Source of the DNA: Bacteroides caecigallinarum
GTDB taxonomy: Bacteria; Bacteroidota; Bacteroidia; Bacteroidales; Bacteroidaceae
Assembly (NCBI RefSeq): GCF_021531075.1
Contig: NZ_JADYTJ010000006.1
Span: 35,723-99,722 of the forward strand
DNA length: 64,000 bases
Direction: 5' to 3'
The notes under the pieces are model-generated. The model saw nothing but the letters and a program-made list of their open reading frames with translations. It had not been told where the DNA came from and ran no database searches. Shown here in pieces: positions 44,530-53,219 of the stretch. Each line of letters starts with the position of its first letter. Position 1 is the first letter of the stretch. The position numbers were made by a program, and so were the translations under genes.

Positions 44530-44949
44530 ATGTCGCATAAGAGCAAAAAATATATGAAATATCTCAAGTCCTTCTTGGTATGGTTATGTTTCATACCGGC
44601 AGCAATACTTAATGGTGGCTTCAGAGAGTATGTTTTAATCAAATATTTGGATACCGCACTAGCTACAGCCATAAGCGGTATCCTGCTCTGTATCTTAATA
44701 TTGCTTATCACATGGCTGCTCCTACCCCGGTTAGTCACTCTCAATAATAAAGAGAGTTATATAACCGGCATAATATGGATGATACTCACTATCCTTTTTG
44801 AGTTTACATCAGGCATTGGAACAGGTGTACCTATGAAAGAACTCATAGCAGCGTATAATCCGTTATCCGGAAATTTATGGATATTGGTAGTCCTAACAAC
44901 AATGCTTGCACCGACAATAATATCAAGAATAAACAAACGATATGAATGA
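44530..44949 (+). CDS. Hypothetical four-helix membrane protein
   Basis: The 139-residue product has four hydrophobic segments (about 12-28, 44-65, 76-96 and 115-133) joined by short loops. No family was recognised. An alternative start at ATG 44554 would remove eight mostly polar residues. Its last eight bases overlap the nucleotidyltransferase gene, so the two are probably translated together. Confidence 0.65.
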   Translation: MSHKSKKYMKYLKSFLVWLCFIPAAILNGGFREYVLIKYLDTALATAISGILLCILILLITWLLLPRLVTLNNKESYITGIIWMILTILFEFTSGIGTGVPMKELIAAYNPLSGNLWILVVLTTMLAPTIISRINKRYE

Positions 44950-45610
44950 AAACAACTTCGACATAACATTCTGGCTGAAAGTTTTTCAAGAGAGACTTAT
45001 CTCACTATTCGGCAACAGAATTAAGTTTTTCGGACTGCAAGGCAGTTACGGACGAGGCGAACAGACAGCCGACAGCGACATAGATGTGGTAATAATTCTT
45101 GACGAAGTAAATTTTAAGGACTTACAGAATTATCAGTCAATGCTTGACTCTTTCGATGAACATGACATGATATGCGGATTCGTATCCGGAGAAAGAGAAC
45201 TGATTAACTGGGAAAAATCAGATCTCCTTCAACTGGTTCTTGATACGAAGCCCATAATCGGCTCATTAGATTATCTGCAAAAAACATCTAGCGATGACGA
45301 CATACGCCGCTCCGTTTTGACCGGAGCCTGTAACCTGTATCATGCCTGTTCCCATAATTTTCTTCATGCAAAAGATATAAACACCTTAGTCGGACTCTAT
45401 AAAGCTGCACGTTTCACCGTACGCATGAAACATTTTCTTGATACAGGCTCTTACATCAGTTCAATGAAACTCCTGTCAGAACATGTCACAGATAAAGACC
45501 GTACTATACTGAATATAGCATCTGCAGATTTTCAAGAAAACGACTTTACCAAACGAAGCCACATATTGATTGAATGGGCTAGTGAAATAATAACCGAATA
45601 TCACGGATAA
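44942..45610 (+). CDS. Nucleotidyltransferase-domain protein
   Basis: The 222-residue product carries the polymerase-beta-type nucleotidyltransferase signature GSYGRGEQTADSDIDVVII (from residue 34), with Asp45 and Asp47 as metal ligands. Aminoglycoside adenylyltransferases and MNT-type antitoxins share this motif, but the C-terminal half matches neither clearly. A HEPN partner (toxin) is not visible; the overlapping upstream gene encodes a membrane protein instead. The substrate is unknown. Confidence 0.78.
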   Translation: MNENNFDITFWLKVFQERLISLFGNRIKFFGLQGSYGRGEQTADSDIDVVIILDEVNFKDLQNYQSMLDSFDEHDMICGFVSGERELINWEKSDLLQLVLDTKPIIGSLDYLQKTSSDDDIRRSVLTGACNLYHACSHNFLHAKDINTLVGLYKAARFTVRMKHFLDTGSYISSMKLLSEHVTDKDRTILNIASADFQENDFTKRSHILIEWASEIITEYHG

Positions 45611-45666
45611 ATTCTTTATTTCATAAAAAATCTATTACTGATTATAATAATTACAACTGTTTTAGT

Positions 45667-45674
45667 TATATTTG
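45667..45674 (+). promoter_or_regulatory. -7 promoter element for the PH-domain membrane protein gene
   Basis: TATATTTG matches TAnnTTTG, 56 bases before ATG 45723. No good -33 element is visible. Confidence 0.5.
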
Positions 45675-45722
45675 TTTTGGTTCATTAGATTATAAACAAT
45701 AATATTTCCAATACATATCATT

Positions 45723-46217
45723 ATGAAAAACGACAGAATTTCTTTCCCATGTACATGGAGTATGGGCGTTACGGTCATAACAGCCATAACAGTTATTATT
45801 CTGGTTGCATCAACATATTTTATCTGGACAGATGATTTTCCGTCATCAATGCTTTGGCTCAAATACACGCTCATAGTTGTTTTTATAGCTACCATTATAG
45901 GTGGATTTGGCTATATGCCGATACGGTTAACTATTGGAAATGATAAAATAATTTTACACAGACTGTTTGGCGATATTAATATACCTATAAAGGATATTAT
46001 AGCAATAAAAGCCATACCAAACTCAGAAACAGCTTTTTCAATTAGAATATTCGGCAGCGGTGGCCTATTTGGATATTTAGGAAAATTCAAAAATAAAAAA
46101 TTAGGTAATTACACTATGTATGCAACCAATGTCAATGAATTAATCCTTATTCGTACAGACAGAAAGACGTATGTATTCAGTTGCAAGAACAGGGCTGAAT
46201 TTATTGAGTCTTTATAA
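45723..46217 (+). CDS. Membrane protein with bacterial PH domain
   Basis: The 164-residue product has two membrane helices (about 15-35 and 47-66) followed by a C-terminal beta-rich domain. The latter ends in YVFSCKNRAEFIESL, typical of bacterial PH (bPH) domains whose last helix packs on the barrel. GSGGLFGYLGKF is characteristic of one such subfamily. Its role is unknown; such domains are often structural or sensing modules at the membrane. Confidence 0.75.
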   Translation: MKNDRISFPCTWSMGVTVITAITVIILVASTYFIWTDDFPSSMLWLKYTLIVVFIATIIGGFGYMPIRLTIGNDKIILHRLFGDINIPIKDIIAIKAIPNSETAFSIRIFGSGGLFGYLGKFKNKKLGNYTMYATNVNELILIRTDRKTYVFSCKNRAEFIESL

Positions 46218-46248
46218 CTAATAATAATATAATAAATGATATAGATAC

Positions 46249-47664
46249 ATGGCAAGCAACATTGACTTCATAGAGTTTATATGTTCCCAAATAAAAGGAA
46301 TTGGAACTGTACGCTATCGCAAGATGTTTGGCGATTATATGATTTACCTCAACGAAAAGCCTATAATACTTGTATGTGACAATATAGCTTACGTTAAGAA
46401 GCACCCTTCGATTGCCAACTTAATGCAAGACAGTGAAGCCGGCATCCCATACAACGGTGCAAAGGAACACTATATTATGGACGTAGAGCACAAACACCCT
46501 TTGATTGATGTGATAAGTACATTGGAAAAGGTATTACCATTGCCAAAAGAGAAAAAAGTAAAAAAGAAAAGTTCAAGAAATAATGTTAATCCTTTCCATA
46601 AGATTCCTAATGTAGGACCAAAAACAGAAAAGGGTCTTAAAGCCATGGGCTACACCACCACCGAATCATTAAAAGGTAAAAAAGCAGACGATTTATACCT
46701 GGAAGAGTGCTGTTTACTTGGTTACACTATAGACCGCTGCCAGCTTTACCTGTACCGTGCATTAGAATATTACATCAATACGGAAAAACCGGATACCGAT
46801 AAATGTAAATGGTGGTACTGGAAAGATGAATATTTCCATCCTTCCCCATGCGGTGCAAAATGTGTAGAGTGTCCATCTTTCCCAAAAGACTGCAAGGGAT
46901 GCCGCAAAATAAAAGGCAAAGTATTTTGGCTTCAATACACAGGTGATGAAGTTTGTCCAATATGGAAATGCTGTAAGGAACAAAAACGTGAAAACTGTGG
47001 AGACTGTCCGGAATTACCTTGCACCCGTTTCATGAAAGATCCTACATTATCAGATGAAGAGAATGAGACCAATCTGAATAAGATGATTAACAATCTTACA
47101 AAAAAGAATAAATATATGACAAAATATTTCATGGAAACTCAAAGACTTATTCTCCGTCCGTGGATTGAAGCCGATGCAAAATCGCTTTATAAATATGCCA
47201 AAGATCCTGCTATTGGACCTATTGCAGGATGGCCACCACATACATCAGTTGAAAACAGTAAAGATGTAATACGAGAAATTTTATCTGCTCCTGAAACATA
47301 CGCTGTAGTATTGAAAGAAACAAACGAACCAATAGGCAGTGTAGGAATCATGTTCGGTAACGGTGTACATAGTGCGGATATTCAGGAAGGTGATGCGGAA
47401 ATAGGTTATTGGATTGGTGTTCCTTACTGGGGACAAGGACTAATACCGGAAGCTGTAAACCGTCTTTTGAAACGTTGCTTTGATGAACTTGATATAAAAA
47501 GAGTATGGTGTGGATATTATGACGGAAATACGAAATCACGCAGAGTTATGGATAAATGCGGTTTCAAATATCACCATACAGAAGAAGGGAAAATTTCTCC
47601 TTTAGGTGACGAACGTACCGAACATTTTACATTACTTACCAAAGATGATTATAATAAAAAGTAA
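46249..47664 (+). CDS. Four-domain fusion: TfoX_N, helix-hairpin-helix (Cdd1-like), DUF3795, GNAT acetyltransferase
   Basis: One uninterrupted 471-residue frame joins four modules usually seen as separate proteins. Residues 1-100 are a TfoX/Sxy N-terminal domain (VRYRKMFGDYMIYLN). Residues 113-193 are a helix-hairpin-helix Cdd1/Pcd1-like domain (IPNVGPKTEKGLKAMGY, ending WWYWKD). Residues 200-283 are a cysteine-rich DUF3795-type domain. Residues 296-468 are a GNAT acetyltransferase of the RimJ type (ETQRLILRPW). Internal Met290 or Met295 could start a free GNAT. The next gene, another GNAT, begins five bases after the stop. Confidence 0.82.
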   Translation: MASNIDFIEFICSQIKGIGTVRYRKMFGDYMIYLNEKPIILVCDNIAYVKKHPSIANLMQDSEAGIPYNGAKEHYIMDVEHKHPLIDVISTLEKVLPLPKEKKVKKKSSRNNVNPFHKIPNVGPKTEKGLKAMGYTTTESLKGKKADDLYLEECCLLGYTIDRCQLYLYRALEYYINTEKPDTDKCKWWYWKDEYFHPSPCGAKCVECPSFPKDCKGCRKIKGKVFWLQYTGDEVCPIWKCCKEQKRENCGDCPELPCTRFMKDPTLSDEENETNLNKMINNLTKKNKYMTKYFMETQRLILRPWIEADAKSLYKYAKDPAIGPIAGWPPHTSVENSKDVIREILSAPETYAVVLKETNEPIGSVGIMFGNGVHSADIQEGDAEIGYWIGVPYWGQGLIPEAVNRLLKRCFDELDIKRVWCGYYDGNTKSRRVMDKCGFKYHHTEEGKISPLGDERTEHFTLLTKDDYNKK

Positions 47665-47668
47665 AACC

Positions 47669-48151
47669 ATGGATAGACAAATAAACTATAGAATTCGCCC
47701 ACTTGAAGAAAAAGACCTCTATGATATGCAGAATCTATTTCGTTCCACTGTATTAAACGTCAATATTAAAGACTATACAAAAGAGGAAGTGGAAGATTGG
47801 GCTTCATGCGGTGATGACATAAAACACTGGAAAGAAATCCTATTTAATAATCAATTTATAGGAGCGTTCGACAAACAGGACAACCTGATTGGATATTCTT
47901 CAATGAACAAGAACGGTTATATGCATTCCATGTTTGTACATAAGGACTGGCAAGGTAAAGGTGTAGCGACTCTGCTTCTTTCTGAAGTTGAAAAAATAGC
48001 AAGACAATATGAAGTAATAGAGATTACATTGGAAGTTAGCAAAACTGCACGTCCATTCTTTGAGCACAAAGGATATGTTGTGGAATGCGAGCAAAAACAG
48101 CAGGCAAACCGTTTGAAACTGACGAACTACAAAATGAAAAAGGTTTTGTGA
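47669..48151 (+). CDS. GNAT family N-acetyltransferase
   Basis: The 160-residue product has the acetyl-CoA-binding motif HKDWQGKGVATLL and the usual GNAT order of strands, with FFEHKGY near the end. ATG 47669 is five bases after the stop of the fusion gene; the frame upstream to 47606 lies inside that gene. The substrate is unknown. It is probably co-transcribed with the fusion protein, whose last domain is also a GNAT. Confidence 0.88.
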   Translation: MDRQINYRIRPLEEKDLYDMQNLFRSTVLNVNIKDYTKEEVEDWASCGDDIKHWKEILFNNQFIGAFDKQDNLIGYSSMNKNGYMHSMFVHKDWQGKGVATLLLSEVEKIARQYEVIEITLEVSKTARPFFEHKGYVVECEQKQQANRLKLTNYKMKKVL

Positions 48152-48165
48152 AAACAATCAGCATA

Positions 48166-48187
48166 ATCTGCTGGCAGATATTTTTGT
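48166..48187 (+). terminator. Weak terminator between convergent genes
   Basis: ATCTG-CTGG-CAGAT forms a short hairpin followed by ATTTTTG, 14 bases after the acetyltransferase stop. Confidence 0.4.
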
Positions 48188-48193
48188 ATAAGT

Positions 48194-48691
48194 TTACCTT
48201 TTACCATAACGTCTAAGTAATTTATGCATACAAAACAGATTTATACCACCAAAGATGAAACCTACTACGGAATACGCAATAAACTCTACTGAGGTCAAAA
48301 TATGATATGTTTCATAAAGTGACCAAATACAGTATGGCGCACATACAACAGTAGATACAATTGCAGGGATATATTTACCCCAAATAATAAATTGCAATAA
48401 ATGGATTAACAGGTGAATACTGAATGCGGACAAGCCACAATACCAAAAAATAACATTACCTGTCATAACGCTTATTATGGTAAGTACAGATACTATCAGA
48501 AATTCTTCTGCCACTATTATTGAGAAACTTCGTGTATCAATTTCTGTCAGCATAGTTATACGATGTGACAAAAAAGGGAAACGCCTATATAAATCAGTAC
48601 AATATTTCCCCATCCATTTCTCAACCATTATTATTTCCTCAAATTCATGTATCATAAAGAATATTGGGAAAAGTAACATTAAATTACTCAT
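48194..48691 (-). CDS. HXXEE-domain membrane protein
   Basis: The 165-residue product carries HEFEE near residue 15, the His-x-x-Glu-Glu signature of the HXXEE family of small membrane proteins of unknown function. About four hydrophobic segments follow, and further histidines (HLLIHLLQ) lie within the membrane part. The conserved polar residues in a membrane setting suggest metal binding or an enzyme, but this is untested. It is transcribed alone. Confidence 0.82.
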   Translation of the reverse strand: MSNLMLLFPIFFMIHEFEEIIMVEKWMGKYCTDLYRRFPFLSHRITMLTEIDTRSFSIIVAEEFLIVSVLTIISVMTGNVIFWYCGLSAFSIHLLIHLLQFIIWGKYIPAIVSTVVCAPYCIWSLYETYHILTSVEFIAYSVVGFIFGGINLFCMHKLLRRYGKR

Positions 48692-48747
48692 ATAACTTCA
48701 TTTTTATTTTTGGGAACGAACGCCCGTATTCATCAATATCAGACCTT

Positions 48748-49203
48748 TCATACAGACAATTCTTTTCTTAAATATACCATATCCTTTAATGTTATCCCGT
48801 TTTCTACAATAGGATGATCATAATTGGCAGTAAAGAAATCAGGAACAATATGAGAATACTTGAACCCACAGTCTTTATAAAAAGACATAGTCTCTGCACT
48901 CTCTCCTGTACCGACTATCATATATTTGAATCTGTCTGCATAACGTTTACACAAGAAATCCATCATTTGCTTTCCGTAACCTTTTCGTTGATATTGTGGA
49001 GAGACTGCCAAACTTTTAAGTTCACATACATTATCACCTTCATCAGTCACAACTGCGGAAGAAATAGGCTCTAAATCTGTATTAAACATAACAAACATAT
49101 CGCCTCTCTCCAAATAAAGGTCAATCATTGACTCCTGTTCATCTGCCAATAATAGCAAATCTAAATATTTCTTCTTATTTGTTTCTATCTTACGTATTTC
49201 CAT
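48748..49203 (-). CDS. GNAT family N-acetyltransferase
   Basis: The 151-residue product has the acetyl-CoA motif VSPQYQRKGYGKQMMDFL and MSFYKDCGFKYS, a normal complete GNAT. The start is fixed by the promoter: the -7 box lies only seven bases before the ATG, so the message would be almost leaderless. The substrate is unknown; the gene stands alone. Confidence 0.88.
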   Translation of the reverse strand: MEIRKIETNKKKYLDLLLLADEQESMIDLYLERGDMFVMFNTDLEPISSAVVTDEGDNVCELKSLAVSPQYQRKGYGKQMMDFLCKRYADRFKYMIVGTGESAETMSFYKDCGFKYSHIVPDFFTANYDHPIVENGITLKDMVYLRKELSV

Positions 49204-49210
49204 GATGTTA

Positions 49211-49241
49211 CAAAGATACTAAATGATTATATGTAAGCAAA
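49211..49241 (-). promoter_or_regulatory. Promoter of the GNAT gene at 48748-49203
   Basis: On the minus strand TTTG (49241-49238), 19 bases, then TATCTTTG (49218-49211) is a full consensus match. The implied leader is about three bases. Confidence 0.7.
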
Positions 49242-49310
49242 TAAAAGAGAAACCGTAATTCTGGTACAATCATCAGTAATCTGTATATAAAGCCTTAATT
49301 ACAAAGTCAA

Positions 49311-49318
49311 TACCTTTG
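49311..49318 (+). promoter_or_regulatory. -7 promoter element for the cyclophilin-like lipoprotein gene
   Basis: TACCTTTG fits TAnnTTTG and implies transcription from about 49323. The upstream TTG codon of the longer frame lies inside this box and cannot be the start. Confidence 0.55.
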
Positions 49319-49348
49319 TATCAGTACAAAATGATAAAGACTATGATT

Positions 49349-49897
49349 ATGAAAAAAGCAAGATTACTATTTTTGATTTGCATCTACTCCATGTTTGCAA
49401 TGGCGTGCAGTACTGAACCGGAAATACCATCAGGAAGTAATACAAACAACGAAGTTTCAAATGAAAACAGTAACCAAGAACAAAACGGAGAAAACACAAA
49501 CGACGATAACTCAAATAACACTGAAGAAAGTATGAGCAATTCAACAATTAAAATCGAAGTTAACGGAACGACACTCACAGCCACACTAAAAGACAATGTA
49601 TCTACTAGAGCTTTAGTAAATCTGCTCAAAGGAGGACCTCTGACCATAAACATGAATGACTATGCCGGAATGGAGAAAGTCGGCCCTATAGGAACTACCC
49701 TGCCACAATGCAACGAAAGGCTTACCACACAACCTGGTGACCTGATTCTCTACCTGGGGCAGTATTTCGTGATTTATTATGCTCCGAACACATACTCGCT
49801 GACTCCACTTGGGAAAATAGACAATACTTCAGGCGATGAGCTGATTAGAATTCTTGGTAACGGCGATGTAACGGTTACAATTTCATTAAGCGAATAA
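49349..49897 (+). CDS. Lipoprotein with cyclophilin-like fold domain
   Basis: The 182-residue product has a lipoprotein signal peptide ending MAMAC, a low-complexity Asn/Glu/Ser linker (about 25-70) and then a cyclophilin-like fold domain. NMNDYAGMEKVGPIGTTLP, TTQPGDLILYLGQ and SLTPLGKID are its hallmarks. The domain resembles prolyl isomerases in fold, but activity is unproven in this family. ATG 49349 gives the best signal peptide; ATGs at 49331 and 49343 are alternatives. It converges on the AraC gene with a 7-base gap. Confidence 0.82.
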   Translation: MKKARLLFLICIYSMFAMACSTEPEIPSGSNTNNEVSNENSNQEQNGENTNDDNSNNTEESMSNSTIKIEVNGTTLTATLKDNVSTRALVNLLKGGPLTINMNDYAGMEKVGPIGTTLPQCNERLTTQPGDLILYLGQYFVIYYAPNTYSLTPLGKIDNTSGDELIRILGNGDVTVTISLSE

Positions 49898-49904
49898 AAA
49901 AACT

Positions 49905-50786
49905 CTATTTATCCCGCCTCTGTAAATCGTTCTTCATACGGAATTTCAGAGGCGAGACTCCTGTCTTACGCATAAAGAACTTTCCGAAGACGGACTGGTC
50001 GGAGAAACCAAGCATGTCCGAAATCTCCTTTATATCCATATCAGTACATTCAAGCAGACGGCGTGCGTCAGAACAAAGCATCTTCGATATATGAAAGCAG
50101 ACAGTACTGCCTGTGACACTCTTAACCACTCGCGAGAGATAGGTAGTCGTAATGTTCAAACTGTCTGCATAAAAACCTATGGAATGATGTTTGCGATAAT
50201 TCTCTACCAGAAGTTTTTTGAAATTACGGAAGATTTCATTTTCACGTTTCACAAAAACCGTAGTATCATTGTTTTCTACACACAATGCATCAGCCATTTG
50301 TAAAAGGAAGAAATTACACAGGTTTCGTATTATTCCATCGTGATATACATTCATAATGTTCAGCCTGTCACCAAAAAGCGCCATAGTTTGTTTCAAATAA
50401 GAAAACCTGTCACTTTCAAGGATAAACACCGGGAGACGATAATTGCCAAGATACCTCGCCACCTGATTATACAGCGGCTGCCCGTCAGGAAGGCAGTCAA
50501 AATACGAAGGTACTATATATATGATTTTTAGCGAAAAATCAGCATCAAAGTGTTCGATTGAGCTTGTGGTGCTCGGTGTCAGAACGACCAGATTTCCACT
50601 GTTAAGGCCATAATTGCCATAAATATCGGAAAGCTTTGCTGTTCCGTTTATGACGAGAAGAAAGAAAAATCCCCTTTCAAATATAATTCCGCCATAATCA
50701 CCGGAATGCATATCGATATCACAACAGCAGGTATTTCCTACTGTTACTCCAAGTGATTTCATAACTTCATATATAGAGACATCCAT
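49905..50786 (-). CDS. AraC-family transcriptional regulator
   Basis: The 293-residue product has an N-terminal cupin-like sensing half and a C-terminal double helix-turn-helix AraC domain (about 190-285) with IGFYADSLNITTTYLSRVVK and ISDMLGFSDQSVFGKFFMRK. It is divergent from the membrane/kinase fusion gene with 112 bases between. Local regulators of this type often control such a neighbour, which makes that gene the first candidate target. Confidence 0.9.
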   Translation of the reverse strand: MDVSIYEVMKSLGVTVGNTCCCDIDMHSGDYGGIIFERGFFFLLVINGTAKLSDIYGNYGLNSGNLVVLTPSTTSSIEHFDADFSLKIIYIVPSYFDCLPDGQPLYNQVARYLGNYRLPVFILESDRFSYLKQTMALFGDRLNIMNVYHDGIIRNLCNFFLLQMADALCVENNDTTVFVKRENEIFRNFKKLLVENYRKHHSIGFYADSLNITTTYLSRVVKSVTGSTVCFHISKMLCSDARRLLECTDMDIKEISDMLGFSDQSVFGKFFMRKTGVSPLKFRMKNDLQRRDK

Positions 50787-50813
50787 AATCTGAATTTTTA
50801 CAGCAAAGATACC

Positions 50814-50845
50814 TTTTGTTTCGTTTTAAACCAAAATAAGTTGTT
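50814..50845 (-). promoter_or_regulatory. Promoter of the AraC-family gene
   Basis: On the minus strand TTTG (50845-50842), 20 bases, then TATCTTTG (50821-50814) matches both promoter elements. The predicted leader is about 23 bases. Confidence 0.75.
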
Positions 50846-50898
50846 CTTTTATATCTGTCATTATAGATTTTAGGCTGAACTTTACAGCTGTTTTACAA

Positions 50899-52203
50899 AT
50901 GACAAATACAATTATGAATAAATTTCTTCTAAGACGCTATCTCCTGTTCTGCGTGGCACTGTTTGTCAACGCACTGGGAATAGCATTTATCACCAGAGCA
51001 GCCTTGGGCACATCGCCCATCACCAGCGTAACATACGTTCTAAGTATGTTCACTCCTTTCACTATCGGTGAATGGACTATCATGCTGAACATACTGTTCG
51101 TCGTTCTAGAACCTTTTATGATGACGCGTCAGGACCTGAAAGAAGATCTGCGTATGTTCCTTCTGCAGATACCGATATCTTTCTGTTTCGGAATATTCAT
51201 AGATATATGTATGCACTATGTATTGTTCTGGCTCAATCCCGCCACATATCCAAGCATGATTATAGCTCTGCTGATAGGTTGCGTAATATTGGCAGTGGGT
51301 ATTGCACTCGAAGTAAAGGCCAATGCAGCCATGATGTCCGGCGAATACTTCGTAAAGGTCATAACAAAGCGTTTCCGGGGTGAGTTCGGATATATAAAAC
51401 TCGGATTCGATGTCACTCTAGTAGCCTTGGCATGTCTGCTGTCGCTGATATTCATGTCGGGTGTGTACGGAGTGCGCGAAGGTACTGTAGTTGCAGCCCT
51501 GATAGTAGGTCCGATAGTTCATTTCGTCAGTCCATATTACAGGTTTCTCGACAAATGGATTATTCCTGCTAACAACGAAAAGACAGCAGATGTTAAAGAC
51601 AACAAAAATGTCATTATCACCATTGCCCGTGAATATGGCAGCGGCGGACATCTGCTTGGCGAGATGCTTTCGAAAGAACTTGGAATAAAGTTGTATGATA
51701 AAGAATTCATCGGAATGGCAGCCAAACGCAGCGGTATGGACGAAAGTTTCATTGCCAGAAACGAGCAGTCCATTCCGTCATTCTGGCTGAAATGTATCAT
51801 GTCGAAAAACAGCGAACAACCACTGGAAGGGAGCCTTTCATCGGACGACGTTCTGTTCGTGGCTGAAAGTAAGATTATTCAGGAACTGGCTGAGAAAGAA
51901 CCGTGTATCATCGTGGGCAGATGTGCTGATTTCATACTGAAAGATTATCCGAAAGTTTTAAAGGTGTTCTGCTATTCTGATATTGAAAACGCCGTTTCAC
52001 GATGTGTCAGCGAATATGGTATAAAGCGCGAGAATGCAGAGTCGGAAATACGCCGCATAAACCGCAACCGTATACATCACTACGAATATTACACTGGTGG
52101 TAAATGGGGAGAGCCTCATCATTATAACCTTATGCTGAATACCGGGACGATAAGCCTTGAAACGGCATGTAAGCTGGTAAAAGATATTTACAGGAATATG
52201 TAA
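50899..52203 (+). CDS. Fusion of YczE/YitT-like membrane domain with cytidylate-kinase-like domain
   Basis: The 434-residue product has about five membrane helices in residues 1-215, in the style of YczE/YyaS proteins (RAALGTSPITSVTYVLS). A soluble C-terminal domain from about 238 starts IITIAREYGSGGHLLG, a P-loop-like motif of the cytidylate-kinase-like family. It continues with LYDKEFIGMAAKRSG, IIVGRCADFIL and a C-terminal RNRIHHYEYYTGGKWG. Kinase activity and substrate are unknown. ATG 50914 is an alternative start. It is divergent from the AraC regulator. Confidence 0.82.
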   Translation: MTNTIMNKFLLRRYLLFCVALFVNALGIAFITRAALGTSPITSVTYVLSMFTPFTIGEWTIMLNILFVVLEPFMMTRQDLKEDLRMFLLQIPISFCFGIFIDICMHYVLFWLNPATYPSMIIALLIGCVILAVGIALEVKANAAMMSGEYFVKVITKRFRGEFGYIKLGFDVTLVALACLLSLIFMSGVYGVREGTVVAALIVGPIVHFVSPYYRFLDKWIIPANNEKTADVKDNKNVIITIAREYGSGGHLLGEMLSKELGIKLYDKEFIGMAAKRSGMDESFIARNEQSIPSFWLKCIMSKNSEQPLEGSLSSDDVLFVAESKIIQELAEKEPCIIVGRCADFILKDYPKVLKVFCYSDIENAVSRCVSEYGIKRENAESEIRRINRNRIHHYEYYTGGKWGEPHHYNLMLNTGTISLETACKLVKDIYRNM

Positions 52204-52245
52204 TAATAAAGAGTCTAAAAAGCAATAACAAAGATGTTCTACGAA

Positions 52246-52695
52246 CTACTGATTTACCAGACCTTGAATTTCATCCATAGTGAGTCTTCCTTCAAGGATT
52301 ATCACTGTAAATTCCTTACCCTCATCGACCAAAAGGACATACTCATTTATATCATTCTTTTCTTTCATATAGATAAAGACGCGTTCTCCTTCATCTTTTA
52401 TGCGTAGCAATTCCTCATATCCGTTAGAGGTATTTATAAATGATGTTTCCTTACGCAAAAATGCTGAAGCCTCACTGTTCTCGGACGAAAGGATTTGCAA
52501 CCCGGTAAGTTTCTTTGCCACCTTATCAATATTTATATCACCGGTATTCGAACCATTCATCATACCAAACATTTTAGGAGACACGTATACGGATGTCACT
52601 CCTTCCATTTCTGCTATTTTCTCAAAACGGTTTTGTGCATTAACAGACAATGCTGCTAGCATAACACTTACTATAATAAATAATCTTGTTTTCAT
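52246..52695 (-). CDS. DUF4252 domain protein (downstream copy)
   Basis: The 149-residue product has a cleavable signal peptide (ending SVNAQ) and a DUF4252 domain: alternating strands and helices with VTSVYVSPKMFGMM, LTGLQILSSE and the C-terminal IILEGRLTMDEIQGLV. DUF4252 is a Bacteroidetes family of unknown function. It is the last gene of the sigma/anti-sigma operon and its start overlaps the anti-sigma gene by four bases. Confidence 0.85.
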   Translation of the reverse strand: MKTRLFIIVSVMLAALSVNAQNRFEKIAEMEGVTSVYVSPKMFGMMNGSNTGDINIDKVAKKLTGLQILSSENSEASAFLRKETSFINTSNGYEELLRIKDEGERVFIYMKEKNDINEYVLLVDEGKEFTVIILEGRLTMDEIQGLVNQ

Positions 52696-53216
52696 TTTCT
52701 TAAGTTTGTTATATCGTCAATTTTTTCTTTTACACTAACTGTAACTTCTTTTGCTTTCTCCATCTTGGCATTACCTTTGTTTAAAGCCTCAGCAAAAAGT
52801 TGCAAGGCATTCTCCGTAGCCATATATGCTTCCTGAGGATTGTCGAACGTATCTTTCATCGCCGCACCTTCATCCTGATTATTTGGCATAAATAAACTTA
52901 TACCTATCAGTATAACTACGGCAGCGGCTATTCCCGACACATATTTATATAAGGTATAATATCGCGGTTTATTCGCCTTGCTTTGTTTTTCCCACATGTC
53001 TATATTGTCGGATATACGTCTCTGCATACCTTCCGGAACTGTGAAATCGCTGTCTTTTTTCACGGAAGAAAGATGAAGGAACACTTCCTTATCCGTAGAG
53101 AACTCTGTTTCTACATCAGAGTCCAGAAAATAATTTTCCAAAATTTTCTCTTCATCAGCATCAGTCTCGCCGTTGTAGAATTTTTCAAGCAAATGTCTGA
53201 TTGTATCTGTGTTCAT
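52692..53216 (-). CDS. Probable anti-sigma factor, single-pass membrane protein
   Basis: The 174-residue product has an acidic cytoplasmic N-terminal part (LLEKFYNGETDADEEKILENYF, typical of Bacteroidetes anti-sigma-like proteins), one membrane helix (about 88-107) and a periplasmic tail. It begins three bases after the stop of the ECF sigma gene, where anti-sigma factors usually lie. There is no zinc-binding HxxxCxxC motif. The role is inferred from position and topology. Confidence 0.72.
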   Translation of the reverse strand: MNTDTIRHLLEKFYNGETDADEEKILENYFLDSDVETEFSTDKEVFLHLSSVKKDSDFTVPEGMQRRISDNIDMWEKQSKANKPRYYTLYKYVSGIAAAVVILIGISLFMPNNQDEGAAMKDTFDNPQEAYMATENALQLFAEALNKGNAKMEKAKEVTVSVKEKIDDITNLRK

Positions 53217-53219
53217 ATC

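Noticed and set aside
44530..45610. HEPN/MNT-type toxin-antitoxin pair at the nucleotidyltransferase gene
   Set aside because: The nucleotidyltransferase motif is there, but the overlapping partner is a four-helix membrane protein, not a HEPN protein, and the nucleotidyltransferase is longer than MNT antitoxins.
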